Source: JADJNW01 sp964523725
Lineage (GTDB): Bacteria > Bacteroidota > Bacteroidia > Chitinophagales > Saprospiraceae
DNA length: 39,649 bases
Direction: 5' to 3'
Assembly (NCBI GenBank): GCA_964523725.1
Contig: CAZGAU010000031.1
Span: forward strand, 1-39,649
The translations under genes and the position numbers were made by a program. Numbering within the stretch: the stretch's first letter is position 1; each line of letters opens with the position of its first letter. Positions 16,443 to 24,732 of this stretch are shown piece after piece. The notes beneath the pieces were generated by a model. That model worked only from the letters and a program-made list of their open reading frames with translations. It made no database searches and had not been told where the DNA came from.

Positions 16443-16840
16443 AATATTTCTAGATACGAATGTTCTTGCTTTATTTGCTGGAACAAGACCGGGAACGCAG
16501 GGATATTGCTGCTGGACTTTTACAGGAAGGGCATTTTATTAGTACTCAGGTTGTTGCTGAAAATATCAATATTTGTTTGAAAAAGCTAAAGATGAGTAAG
16601 GAAAATGCATTTCGGCACGGTGCTCTTCTTCTGGAAGCATTTCAAGTTTTACAAATCACTGAACATACACTTCGTCTTGCCTTTGAAATTTCTAGTCGTT
16701 ATCAATTGAGTTTTTGGGATAGCCTGATCGTAGCCACAGCTTTGGAAAATAATTGTAACATGTTATTTTCTGAAGATATGCAAGATGGCTTCATCATTGA
16801 AAATCAACTTAAAATAGTCAATCCTTTTAAAGCTAAATAA
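16429..16840 (+). pseudogene. VapC-like PIN-domain toxin, frameshifted near its N-terminus
   Basis: ATG at 16429 opens a frame reading MIKDRIFLDTNVL, the start of a PIN-domain ribonuclease, then goes out of frame and stops at 16542. The next frame, open from 16460 to 16840, continues exactly as a PIN domain should: LYLLEQDRERRDIAAGLLQE, then QVVAEN, SFWDSLIVATAL and LFSEDMQDG. Removing one base (G16468) joins them into one protein of about 136 residues with the four acidic active-site residues (LDTN, VVAEN, FWDS, SED). The toxin is therefore inactivated by a one-base insertion, or this is a sequencing error. The antitoxin upstream is intact, which would allow harmless loss of the toxin. Confidence 0.8.
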
Positions 16841-16876
16841 AAAAACGTGCCCCGGTCATCCCGAAAACACGTTTTT
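16841..16876. terminator. Bidirectional hairpin terminator
   Basis: AAAAACGTG (16841-16849) pairs with CACGTTTTT (16868-16876). A short inner CGG/CCG pair may extend the stem. It directly follows the stop codon of the PIN gene (+) and lies downstream of the THX gene (-), with A/T runs suitable for both directions. Confidence 0.65.
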
Positions 16877-16917
16877 CCGTACAACTGCCAACTGTTTCTG
16901 CGAACTGCCGGCTGATG

Positions 16918-17043
16918 CTAATCTTCCTTTGACTTATACTTTTCTTGGTCTTGCTTTGCTTTTTGCACTTTTTTCGGGCGGGTTTTGCCGTGGCTGCCGC
17001 GCCAGATTTTTCCTCTTTTGGTCTTTTTATCACCTTTTCCCAT
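16918..17043 (-). CDS. thx: 30S ribosomal protein THX (bTHX family)
   Basis: A 41-residue, very basic protein beginning MGKGDKKTKRGKIWRGSHGK and continuing TRPKKVQKAKQDQEKYKSKED. The start MGKGDKKTxRGKIWRGSxGK is the hallmark of the small Thermus-type THX peptide, which in Bacteroidetes binds the head of the 30S subunit. It is short enough to be missed by gene callers, and an overlapping basic open frame (16833-17033) in another phase can hide it. The ATG follows AATAAT. A TATTTTTG -7-like box lies 60 bases upstream at 17110-17103, suggesting separate transcription from the GH3 gene behind it. Confidence 0.9.
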   Translation of the reverse strand: MGKGDKKTKRGKIWRGSHGKTRPKKVQKAKQDQEKYKSKED

Positions 17044-17116
17044 TATTAAAAATTTTTAGGCTGTTAATAAATTAGAATACCGATGTTTTATCAAAAGAAT
17101 TACAAAAATAGCAAAT

Positions 17117-18616
17117 TTACAGCTTAAATGCTTCCAAATCAGTGACAATTTTTCGGTCGTTGCTCAAGCGGGGTACTTTGTTTTGACCGCCGAGTTTGCC
17201 CTGGGTTTTCATGTATTCCCGAAAGGCATTCCGTTGTAAAGGTCTGATTTTCAATGGTTGCAAAATGTTTCCGGTGATCAGATCTTCGTAATAAATATTC
17301 TGCTGGATCATGGCTTTATCCACTTTGGCAGCGAAAGCATCCAGATTTTCCGGGAGGTTATCAAATTCGATAAACCACTCATGGTAGGGCAATCCACCTT
17401 CCGGCGGTGCTACCTGTGGCGCCACCGTGAATTCTACAATTCGCACACCCTCCTGATCTGCTACCGACAACAATGCCTCTTCTACTTCCTTACCGATGAC
17501 ATGTTCGCCGAAAGCTGAGATATAATGTTTGATGCGGCCGGTAACCATGATCCGGTATGGGTCTTTGCTCACAAACTTCACCGTATCACCTATGTTGTAG
17601 CCCCATAGTCCAGCGTTGTTGTTGATAATCAGGGCATAATTCACGCCCAATTCTACATCTTTGAGCCAAAGGCGAGTCGGGTTTTCGTTGAATACCTCTT
17701 CCGCCGGGATAAATTCAAAGAAGATCCCGGAAGCAGCGTTCAGCAATAAACCGTTATTATCCGGTAAATCCTGGAATGCAATAAACCCCTCGGAAGCAGG
17801 GTAAGTCTCCACACTGTCGATGCGCTTGCCCACAAGTGACTCTAACTGAGCACGATAGGGTTCAAAATTAACCCCGCCGTACACAAACATCGAATAATTC
17901 GGAAAAATATCCTTGATATATTTCTTGCCGGTGCGGTCGAGCAATCGCTCGTAGTACATCTGCACCCAGGGCGGTATGCCGCTGATAAGGCGCATATCTT
18001 CCTGGAGCGTTTCGTCCACGATGCGCTCGACTTTGGTTTCCCAATCTTCGATGCAATTGGTTTCGTAGCTCGGCATTTGATTGGTACGCAGCCAGCTCGG
18101 TATCTGGTGATTCACGATCCCCGAAAGGCGACCGGTGAGAATACCACCCACCTTATCCATTTCCGGGCTGCCGGAGAGGAAAATCATTTTACCATCGAGC
18201 CAGTCGCCTTTGCCGGTGCGGGCATAAAAGTTAAATAAGGCATTGCGTGCCGTGCCGAAGTGATTGGGCAGGCTATCCTTGGTCAGGGGAATGTATTTCA
18301 CGCCGGAAGTGGTGCCGGAGGTTTTGGCAAAATATTTTGGGAATCCCTTCCACAGCACATCGGCTTCGCCTTCTTTTATTCTTTCAATGTAATGTTTGAT
18401 GCCTTCATAATCGCGGATAGGCACGTGTTCCCTGAATGCCTCATGCTTATCAAAAGCTTCAAAACCGTGATCTTTTCCAAAAGCCGTTTTACGCCCGACT
18501 TCAATGAGTTTTTTCAACTCTTTTTCCTGCGCTTTCACCGCATTGGACGACCAGCGTTCGATTTTACGGACAACTTTATTGGCAAGTGGTTTGATGATAG
18601 ACGCTCTGAATCCCAT
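17117..18616 (-). CDS. GH3 family acyl-adenylate amido-synthetase-like protein
   Basis: A 499-residue member of the GH3 family (ANL superfamily of adenylating enzymes). In plants these conjugate auxin or jasmonate to amino acids; bacterial members mostly have unknown substrates. The ATP-binding P-loop-like motif FAKTSGTTSGVKYIP is at residues 96-110, YPASEGFIAFQ around 272-282 matches the adenylate-contact motif, and YNIGDTVKF marks the hinge-proximal region. The length is typical of bacterial members. The N-terminus is basic and mildly hydrophobic but has no clear signal. Gene order on this strand is thioredoxin-like, GH3, THX, with 96 bases between the first two. The substrate cannot be told from the sequence. 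Confidence 0.92.
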   Translation of the reverse strand: MGFRASIIKPLANKVVRKIERWSSNAVKAQEKELKKLIEVGRKTAFGKDHGFEAFDKHEAFREHVPIRDYEGIKHYIERIKEGEADVLWKGFPKYFAKTSGTTSGVKYIPLTKDSLPNHFGTARNALFNFYARTGKGDWLDGKMIFLSGSPEMDKVGGILTGRLSGIVNHQIPSWLRTNQMPSYETNCIEDWETKVERIVDETLQEDMRLISGIPPWVQMYYERLLDRTGKKYIKDIFPNYSMFVYGGVNFEPYRAQLESLVGKRIDSVETYPASEGFIAFQDLPDNNGLLLNAASGIFFEFIPAEEVFNENPTRLWLKDVELGVNYALIINNNAGLWGYNIGDTVKFVSKDPYRIMVTGRIKHYISAFGEHVIGKEVEEALLSVADQEGVRIVEFTVAPQVAPPEGGLPYHEWFIEFDNLPENLDAFAAKVDKAMIQQNIYYEDLITGNILQPLKIRPLQRNAFREYMKTQGKLGGQNKVPRLSNDRKIVTDLEAFKL

Positions 18617-18712
18617 TTTCTTTCAGTTTGCAGTTAACAGCCGGGAGCTGGCAGAAGCGCCTCGTCCAGACTGTGGAGTGCAAAGGTAGGGAATTTCTGG
18701 ATTCTAAACAGC

Positions 18713-19498
18713 CTAGTACAATGCCATGTCAAATTTCCAGCGATACGCCTGCGTGAGCGGGTGCGCCGGGCCCCAGGTACGGAAAAACGCAATGGCAGCC
18801 TTGCGCGGCAGGTCATCGTTGAAATTTTTGTCCACCGTTGTTGCTTCAATTACTTGTTGGATCGCAGTTTCAAAATCTTGATTATGAATCGATTCCTGCG
18901 CTCGCGTCAGTTTTTGGGCGGCAGGTGAGCCGTCATTGCTAAAAGTCATTAATTGCGCCAACACACGCACATCTTCGGCTTCATCGTAGAATTTGTCACC
19001 AAGGTGAATATTTGTCACCAAATCCAGCGCCTTTTCCGGCTGGGTGAAAACCAGATGCTTGGCCAGCGCCAGCGCGGCTTCTTTGACATCCGGGTTGGCT
19101 TTCACAAAATATTCCAGTTTGGCAAGATTTTCACCATTTCCGTTCAAATTAGCCAGGAGCGCCGCCAGGTCTTGCTTGCGGGCATCGGGAAGGTTTTCTT
19201 CCAGCCATTTCAGGATCATACCACGCGGATAGGCGCCGGCGAATTCAGCGATCACCTCGCCATTATAAAACATTTTTACATTAGGAATACTCCTTATATT
19301 ATATTGTTGGGCAACTTCCTGATTAGCTTCGGTATCCACTTTTACTAAAATCCAGTTATCTTGCTGTTCTTCAGCGATTTGTTCGATCACGGGACCCAGA
19401 ACCTTGCATGGTCCGCACCAGGCTGCCCAGAAATCTACTACCACCGGTTTTTGATAACTTTGGTCGAGTACTTCTTTCTTAAAATCTAAAGTTTGCAT
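18713..19498 (-). CDS. Thioredoxin-domain protein with C-terminal TPR (CnoX/YbbN-like)
   Basis: A 261-residue cytoplasmic protein. The thioredoxin domain (residues about 1-105) has an intact WCGPC redox site (C28, C31) and the cis-Pro loop RSIPNVKMF. Residues 115-260 form helical repeats like those of YbbN/CnoX, a redox-linked holdase chaperone. E. coli YbbN lacks one active-site Cys, but other bacterial CnoX proteins keep both, as here. The ATG at 19498 was chosen because MQTLDFKKEV opens the thioredoxin fold; an alternative ATG at 19510 adds four residues. It is divergent from the outer-membrane barrel gene at 19672. Confidence 0.85.
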   Translation of the reverse strand: MQTLDFKKEVLDQSYQKPVVVDFWAAWCGPCKVLGPVIEQIAEEQQDNWILVKVDTEANQEVAQQYNIRSIPNVKMFYNGEVIAEFAGAYPRGMILKWLEENLPDARKQDLAALLANLNGNGENLAKLEYFVKANPDVKEAALALAKHLVFTQPEKALDLVTNIHLGDKFYDEAEDVRVLAQLMTFSNDGSPAAQKLTRAQESIHNQDFETAIQQVIEATTVDKNFNDDLPRKAAIAFFRTWGPAHPLTQAYRWKFDMALY

Positions 19499-19671
19499 AA
19501 TTAATCCCATTTTTTACGTAGAATGGCAATTGAAATAGGGGTTCTGCCACTGTAAATACATCATTAATCTGAAGAAAGTTCTCATAAATAGGATGACAAA
19601 AGTCCTTTTCCGGTTCTTCAAAAAGTATAAAATTGGTCAGGCATTTGAAAATAAAATTAAAACCACTCCTT

Positions 19672-20265
19672 ATGAAACGATTACTACTTGTGATTTTGGC
19701 TTTTGGAACCTTACAGCTCCACGCACAACAGGAAACGCTGTTTGATGAATTTGACATAGTTGGCGCTTTTGGCGGCCCCATCCTTGAAATCGGCTCGCTC
19801 AACGGCGAAATCGGTGCGGATGTAGGTGGCGGCGGCGCCCTGATTATCAACAACTTCTTCCTGGGTGGCTATGGTATGGGTACCGATTATCCTGAACTGG
19901 AAATCAACAATCTCGATTACAACCTTCGATTTAAGCACGGCGGCTTCTGGCTGGGTTATACACTCCGCGAATACAAACTGGCGCACCTCTACAGCAGCGT
20001 GAAAATCGGCTGGGGCAAAGCGCAATTGCGCCGCAACGGCGATACGGATTTCACCGACCGGCACTTCACGATGACGCCTGAGCTGGGTTTTGAATTAAAC
20101 CTTACCGATTGGTTCAAACTTTCCTTCACTGGTGGGTATCGATGGGTCAATGGCATCAGCCTGTTGCCAGGCCTGGATAATTCGGATTTCAGTAGCCCGG
20201 TAGGTATTCTCACTTTCCGGTTCGGTGGCTTTGCTGATAACTGGGATATTGACTGGGATGATTAA
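19672..20265 (+). CDS. Small outer-membrane beta-barrel-like protein
   Basis: A 197-residue exported protein. A signal peptide (MKRLLLVILAFGTLQLHA-Q) precedes alternating hydrophobic/polar strands rich in Gly and aromatic residues (VGGGGALIINNFFLGGYGMG, GGFWLGYTLREYKL, FKLSFTGGYRWVNG, GILTFRFGGFAD), as expected for an 8- to 10-stranded barrel. The tail ends with DNWDIDWDD, not with a terminal aromatic residue. The frame is open from 19633 with a TTG, but the signal peptide starts at 19672. A hairpin terminator follows. Function unknown; it could be a small porin or structural outer-membrane protein. Confidence 0.8.
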   Translation: MKRLLLVILAFGTLQLHAQQETLFDEFDIVGAFGGPILEIGSLNGEIGADVGGGGALIINNFFLGGYGMGTDYPELEINNLDYNLRFKHGGFWLGYTLREYKLAHLYSSVKIGWGKAQLRRNGDTDFTDRHFTMTPELGFELNLTDWFKLSFTGGYRWVNGISLLPGLDNSDFSSPVGILTFRFGGFADNWDIDWDD

Positions 20266-20292
20266 TTTAAGTAAATAAATACATAATGGTTG

Positions 20293-20330
20293 GAGAAGAT
20301 GGGTTAAAAATATTACAAACTCATCTTCTC
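20293..20330 (+). terminator. Intrinsic terminator hairpin
   Basis: GAGAAGATG (20293-20301) pairs perfectly with CATCTTCTC (20322-20330), with extra GTT/AAC pairing inside. It follows the barrel gene and is trailed by TTATTT. On the other strand it also follows the stop of the zinc-ribbon gene, so it may serve both. Confidence 0.6.
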
Positions 20331-20378
20331 TTATTTACTGCTTATTTAAAGGGCTAGTCAGGATTTTATTATTTGATT

Positions 20379-20654
20379 TCAGGAAATGGGCGAAATAATA
20401 GGAATTGAAATAGCCCTGATCTCCTCCTCCAGAACATCGTTCAGGTGCTTGTACCAGTCGAGGTGCGGCTCGTAGGCATCACAGCCCCCGCGCCAGGGAA
20501 TACAGGACGTACGTTCGTGCTGGTATCCGCAATCGGGGCAGCGCGCCAGCGTTTCAAAGGTATTCCAGATGTGACCGCATTCACTGCAGGCCCAGTAGGC
20601 TCCACCGTCGGGTTCCCAACTGCATATGGGGCATTCGATTTTGATTTCCGCCAT
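20379..20654 (-). CDS. Small zinc-ribbon protein
   Basis: A 91-residue protein with three CxxC pairs (C8/C11, C23/C26, C39/C42) plus C51, C58 and H64, suggesting two zinc sites. The pattern CPICSWEPDG, ACSECGHIWNTF, RCPDCGYQHERTSC and HLDWY is a recognisable small conserved Bacteroidetes family of unknown function. The start is nine bases after the stop of the MOSC gene on the same strand, so the two probably form an operon. The C-terminal 20 residues (acidic helix, then IPIISPIS) are not part of the ribbon. It may bind zinc or act as an adaptor; nothing visible points to DNA binding. Confidence 0.8.
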   Translation of the reverse strand: MAEIKIECPICSWEPDGGAYWACSECGHIWNTFETLARCPDCGYQHERTSCIPWRGGCDAYEPHLDWYKHLNDVLEEEIRAISIPIISPIS

Positions 20655-20663
20655 TCTAGTTAC

Positions 20664-21164
20664 TTAAAGTTGTTTTAGTTTAACCACGTCCCCTTTTTTA
20701 ATAATACCCCCTTGAATTACTTTTGCGGTAATGCCACCATGACCACGCATGGCATTGTAACCACCGGGGCCAAGGCTTTCTTCAAAGCGGCTGCAGGGAT
20801 GGCAAATTCCGGTCATTTCGAGTACAACCTCACCGATTTCAAACTGCCTGTCGGTAAAAGCTTGCAAATTAATACCAGATACGACAATATTTCGGCGGGT
20901 GTCAGCCGGATCAATGGTTCCCAATTGCAACATTTTTGCGACCGCTTCGAGATGTTCGGCCTGGATGAGCGTGACCTGGCGATTGCCACCGTTTTTGCCA
21001 TAATGATCACCGGTCAGCCCACTTTCTGTTGAAACCTGAATCGTATCGACCCCCTGCATGGGCGCGCGGCGTTCCGGGCGAATGCCGATCCACAGAACCG
21101 TCCCGGTTTGTGGTAAAATATTCATCAATTCTTTGATGGAAGGGCGTTGATTTTGTTGCATCAA
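20664..21164 (-). CDS. MOSC domain protein
   Basis: A 166-residue stand-alone MOSC domain, the C-terminal fold of molybdenum cofactor sulfurases, which handles sulfur or molybdopterin chemistry. Visible features are the early strand GTVLWIGIRPERRAPM, GLTGDHYGKNGGNRQVTLI, NIVVSGINLQAF and the conserved cysteines in GICHPCSRFEE (C121, C124). The end GGITAKVIQGGIIKKGDVV is typical. No other molybdopterin genes are nearby. A TAATTTTG -7-like box lies about 30 bases upstream. It is transcribed with the zinc-ribbon gene behind it. Confidence 0.9.
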   Translation of the reverse strand: MMQQNQRPSIKELMNILPQTGTVLWIGIRPERRAPMQGVDTIQVSTESGLTGDHYGKNGGNRQVTLIQAEHLEAVAKMLQLGTIDPADTRRNIVVSGINLQAFTDRQFEIGEVVLEMTGICHPCSRFEESLGPGGYNAMRGHGGITAKVIQGGIIKKGDVVKLKQL

Positions 21165-21190
21165 AAAAGGGCGTTTTTATTGTTATCAAC

Positions 21191-21198
21191 CAAAATTA
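21191..21198 (-). promoter_or_regulatory. -7 box candidate for the MOSC operon
   Basis: TAATTTTG on the minus strand fits TAnnTTTG and lies 27 bases before the ATG at 21164. The best TTG is 23 bases further up, which is a long spacer, so support is modest. Confidence 0.35.
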
Positions 21199-21428
21199 TT
21201 AAAAAAGATTCCAAATGTCAGCAATTATCCAAAGGTTAACTGAACATTTATTATGAATTTTTATTGTAACTTTTGTAAATTATAGCGTTATACCACTATC
21301 AACTCTTTGTTTTTCCCCAGTAGAAAAGCCCCGCAAACGATTAGCGTAACAAAAGACGATCTTAAAGCTTGTCCATCCCGGACATGGTAATCACGCAATT
21401 TTCTAAAACCAAATAACTAATTTTATTT

Positions 21429-24074
21429 ATGACACGACGTTTATTCTACCCAAACTCCACAAGCTCTTTTGGAGCCACACTTGCAACACTGATTTTTACG
21501 CTCTTGTTGAATGTTCCGTTACAATTACAAGCTCAATGTGATGCCGATGCAGGCAGTTTTTCTACTCAACAGATTTGTTTTTCAAGCACCGGTGTAAAAC
21601 TGACCGCCGTACCCCGCGGTGATGCAGCCGTACCTGCTTCATTTCAAACGATTTACGTGCTGACTTCAGGCGAAGATCTGGTCATTCAGGCGGTTGACAC
21701 CGTTCCCGCGTTTGATTTGGATCCCAATCCGACTGGATTATTTACCGTTCATACCCTGGTGTATGATACGGCTACGCTGGACTTGAGTATTGTTGAATTT
21801 GGTGTGACCACCGGCGGGGATGTAAATTCGCTCTTGATACAAGGCGGAGGCATGATCTGTGCATCCCTTGATGTAGATGGTGTCAAATTCCAGTTTGGCG
21901 GCTGCGAAGATGAAGAAGAAACCTGCGAAGCAGAAGCAGGCTCACTAATTGCAGGCGATATTGAATGTCTGGATTCCACGCTTACGCTGACTGCAACCCA
22001 AGGCGATGCTCCAGTTGTTCCTGATGGTTATCAATTGATTTATGTGCTGACTTCCGGTGAAGACCTAGTCATTCAGGCAGTGGATACCCTCCCAAGCTTT
22101 ACTGTTGATACCACCGGCATTTTCACAATTCATACCTTGGTGTACGACACAGCTACACTGGATTTGAGCATCGTCGAATTTGGCGTGACCACCGGTGGCG
22201 ATGTGAATGCACTGCTGATTCAAGGCGGCGGCGATATTTGCGCAGCACTTGATGTAATGGGCGCCATGTTTAATGTGGTCAGTTGCGATTGCCCGATTGA
22301 TGCAGGTTCATTGGTTGCAACAGAAGATGAAGCCTGTCTGGAGGATTCCACAGTGGTTATTTCGGCTATGCACGACGTCGATCCTGTAGTGCCGGATAGT
22401 TTCCAGGTGATTTATGTATTGACCTCCGGTGAAAATCTTATTATACAGCAAGTTAATACCGAGCCTACATTTACAGTAGATACCACTGGTTTATTTACCA
22501 TTCATACTCTAGTATATGATACAGCTACGCTGAATTTGGATTCTATTGAAATCGGGGTAACCACTGGTGGCGATGTGAATACACTGCTGATTCAAGGCGG
22601 CGGCGATATTTGCGGCGCGCTGGATGTAACAGGTGCACCGGTTACCGTTATTACAGATTGCCCGGATGAATGCGAAGCAATGGCAGGTACACTGATGGCG
22701 ACTGATGCGGAAGTTTGTCTCGAAGATTCAACCGTCATGATCTCCGCAACCCGAGATGAAGACGCGGTGATACCGACTGGTTATCAGCTGATTTATGTGT
22801 TGACTTCGGGAAGTAATCTTATTATACAGCAAGTAAATAGTACACCAGAATTTACGGTGGATACCACCGGATTATTTACCATTCATACGCTGGTGTATGA
22901 TACGGCTACGCTGGATTTGAGTATTGTACAATTCGGCGTGACCACCGGCGGCGATGTGAATGCGCTGTTGATACAAGGTGGTGGCGACATTTGCGCGGCG
23001 CTGGATGTGACGGGCGCTCCGGTTACCGTGGTGGACGTTTGCCCTGAAGAATGCGCAGCAGATGCAGGTACGCTTATGGCGGATTCCGAAGCTTGTCTGG
23101 AAAATGATTCCATTACACTTGAGGCCATGCACGATGAGGAACCAACCGTTCCGGCGGGCTTCCAGGTGATTTATGTATTAACTTCCGATAGCAATTTAAT
23201 TATACAACAAGTAAATACCGAGCCGAGCTTTACCGTGGATACGACCGGTTTATTTACCATTCATACGCTGGTATATGATACAACTACGCTGGACTTGAGT
23301 ATTGTACAATTTGGCGTGACCACCGGCGGCGATGTGAATGCACTGCTGATTCAGGGTGGCGGCGATATCTGTGGCTCTCTTGATGTTGCAGGCGCTCCAG
23401 TCTTGGTTGTAGAAGACTGCGAAGAGATTTTGGGCTGCGGTCCTACCTCGGGCAGATTGACCTACACGAGCGCCGGCGCAGGCTTTATTTGTAAAGATGA
23501 TCGCGACGCGGTAATTGCCGGAAATGTAATTGTAAGACCTTTTGTGCCAATGGGGTACCGGAAACTCTACGTGTTGACTTCAGGTAGCGATATGGTGATC
23601 GAACAGGTGAATCATATTCCGATCTTTGCAGTGGAAACTACGGGCATGTACCGCTTGCATACCCTGGTTTATGATCCTAACACCTTGGATTTGAGTATTA
23701 TCCAATTTGGCGTGACCAAGGCTTCCGAAGTGAATGCACTTCTGGTACAAGGTGGCGGCGATATTTGCGCTTCCCTGGATCTGCGTGGCTTGAACTTCTG
23801 GGTGAGAGGGTGTATCGGTGGAGGTATCAATACCTATCCAAACCCGACCACTGAGCGCGTCAATATTGAAATTCCTGCCTCCAGCGAAACGGAGACGGTC
23901 TTGGTAGAATTGCTCGACCTGACCGGAAATGTGGTGAAAACCTGGCGTTTCGACGGCGGTGCCGCCATGCAGGAAAATCTTGATATCAATGATTTAGAAA
24001 ATGGAATTTACGTGCTTAGAATCTCCTTTGACGGGCGTTTGGTACAACAAAAACGCATCGTTAAAGCCGGATAA
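21429..24074 (+). CDS. Six-repeat secreted protein with T9SS sorting domain
   Basis: An 881-residue exported protein. A signal peptide (about residues 1-36, ending QLQA-Q) is followed by six tandem modules of 124-132 residues. The core of each reads VxVIYVLTSGxxLxIQxVNxxPxFTVDTTGLFTIHTLVYD, then TLDLSIVxFGVTTGGDVNALLIQGGGDICxxLDVxGA, separated by a Cys-rich linker starting with AG(S/T)L and ending CPxEC. The modules begin at about 21.54 kb and step by 372-396 bases. Copies 2-5 are the most alike, while copies 1 and 6 are diverged. The C-terminus (INTYPNPTTERVNIEI to QQKRIVKAG) is a type A Por secretion tail. I do not know the module by name. It is probably a surface or released protein; role unknown. 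A strong terminator follows. Confidence 0.9.
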   Translation: MTRRLFYPNSTSSFGATLATLIFTLLLNVPLQLQAQCDADAGSFSTQQICFSSTGVKLTAVPRGDAAVPASFQTIYVLTSGEDLVIQAVDTVPAFDLDPNPTGLFTVHTLVYDTATLDLSIVEFGVTTGGDVNSLLIQGGGMICASLDVDGVKFQFGGCEDEEETCEAEAGSLIAGDIECLDSTLTLTATQGDAPVVPDGYQLIYVLTSGEDLVIQAVDTLPSFTVDTTGIFTIHTLVYDTATLDLSIVEFGVTTGGDVNALLIQGGGDICAALDVMGAMFNVVSCDCPIDAGSLVATEDEACLEDSTVVISAMHDVDPVVPDSFQVIYVLTSGENLIIQQVNTEPTFTVDTTGLFTIHTLVYDTATLNLDSIEIGVTTGGDVNTLLIQGGGDICGALDVTGAPVTVITDCPDECEAMAGTLMATDAEVCLEDSTVMISATRDEDAVIPTGYQLIYVLTSGSNLIIQQVNSTPEFTVDTTGLFTIHTLVYDTATLDLSIVQFGVTTGGDVNALLIQGGGDICAALDVTGAPVTVVDVCPEECAADAGTLMADSEACLENDSITLEAMHDEEPTVPAGFQVIYVLTSDSNLIIQQVNTEPSFTVDTTGLFTIHTLVYDTTTLDLSIVQFGVTTGGDVNALLIQGGGDICGSLDVAGAPVLVVEDCEEILGCGPTSGRLTYTSAGAGFICKDDRDAVIAGNVIVRPFVPMGYRKLYVLTSGSDMVIEQVNHIPIFAVETTGMYRLHTLVYDPNTLDLSIIQFGVTKASEVNALLVQGGGDICASLDLRGLNFWVRGCIGGGINTYPNPTTERVNIEIPASSETETVLVELLDLTGNVVKTWRFDGGAAMQENLDINDLENGIYVLRISFDGRLVQQKRIVKAG

Positions 24075-24098
24075 ATAATCTAAATACACGCTCGTATT

Positions 24099-24134
24099 GC
24101 GGCTGTATCCTACGGGATGCAGCCGCATTTTTTT
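24099..24134 (+). terminator. Strong rho-independent terminator
   Basis: GCGGCTG (24099-24105) pairs with CAGCCGC (24120-24126), with inner ATCC/GGAT pairing, followed by A and seven T. It lies 25 bases after the stop of the six-repeat gene. Confidence 0.85.
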
Positions 24135-24239
24135 ATCAAAAATTTCCAAATATGATTTTTATTTTTAAACCCAAATGCATTTTGCCAGTCAGAAGAGTAA
24201 GTTATAATGATAATTATTCACTAAAACGAAATTTTTACT

Positions 24240-24662
24240 ATGAAAATCAAAGTATTGTTCAGCTTCATGATCCTTGCCGTGTTTTTTAGTTCATTTACTT
24301 TGCTTAAAAATTCGGATGCTCCCGAAATGGTTGCTCCCCCTCGTTGGGAACTGCTTGGCGCCAAAAAGGTCAATTACAGTCTGGATCGTGATGAGATCAT
24401 GGTCACTGCAAAAGAAGGGGTTTTCAGCGCATTAAAATTAAAAGTAAATCGCGGCGGCATAAACCTGCATCGGGTAGTGGTTCACTTTGGCAATGGTGAA
24501 ACCGAAGAGCTCGAAGTGCGTGCCAATATTGCCAAAGGCGGTGAAACACGCGTGCTCGATCTGCCTGGTAACAAGCGGGTTATCAAGAAAGTAGTCTTCT
24601 GGTACGATACCAAAAATTATGCGAATCAGAAAGCGGTCATTCAGCTTTGGGGAAGAAATTAA
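24240..24662 (+). CDS. Secreted DUF2541-like protein
   Basis: A 140-residue protein with a signal peptide or N-terminal anchor (residues 1-21, FSFMILAVFFSSFTLL) and one compact beta domain. The run WELLGAKKVNYSLDRDEIMV, VFSALKLKVNRGGINLHRVV, GETRVLDLPGNKRVIKKVVF, WYDTKNYANQKAVIQLWG strongly resembles the DUF2541 family of small secreted proteins, whose function is not established. It stands alone between two terminators, so it is a monocistronic unit. No exact promoter consensus was found in the 100 AT-rich bases before it. Confidence 0.8.
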   Translation: MKIKVLFSFMILAVFFSSFTLLKNSDAPEMVAPPRWELLGAKKVNYSLDRDEIMVTAKEGVFSALKLKVNRGGINLHRVVVHFGNGETEELEVRANIAKGGETRVLDLPGNKRVIKKVVFWYDTKNYANQKAVIQLWGRN

Positions 24663-24679
24663 TGCATTATTATAATGTA

Positions 24680-24711
24680 AAAGCCTCGCAATCTGAAAAT
24701 TGCGAGGCTTT
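24680..24711. terminator. Bidirectional terminator
   Basis: AAAGCCTCGCAAT (24680-24692) pairs perfectly with ATTGCGAGGCTTT (24699-24711), a 13-bp stem with a 6-base loop. It sits between the DUF2541-like gene (+) and the small anchored protein gene (-), with A/T-rich ends in both directions. Confidence 0.9.
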
Positions 24712-24732
24712 ATTATGCGAGATAAATAAAAT

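Noticed and set aside
16833..17033. 66-residue basic minus-strand frame
   Set aside because: It overlaps the recognisable THX gene in another phase and runs across a terminator hairpin; basic content is a by-product of the THX codons.
21269..21277. TAACTTTTG as promoter of the six-repeat gene
   Set aside because: It has the same one-base excess and no suitable -33 element; it is too weak to annotate.
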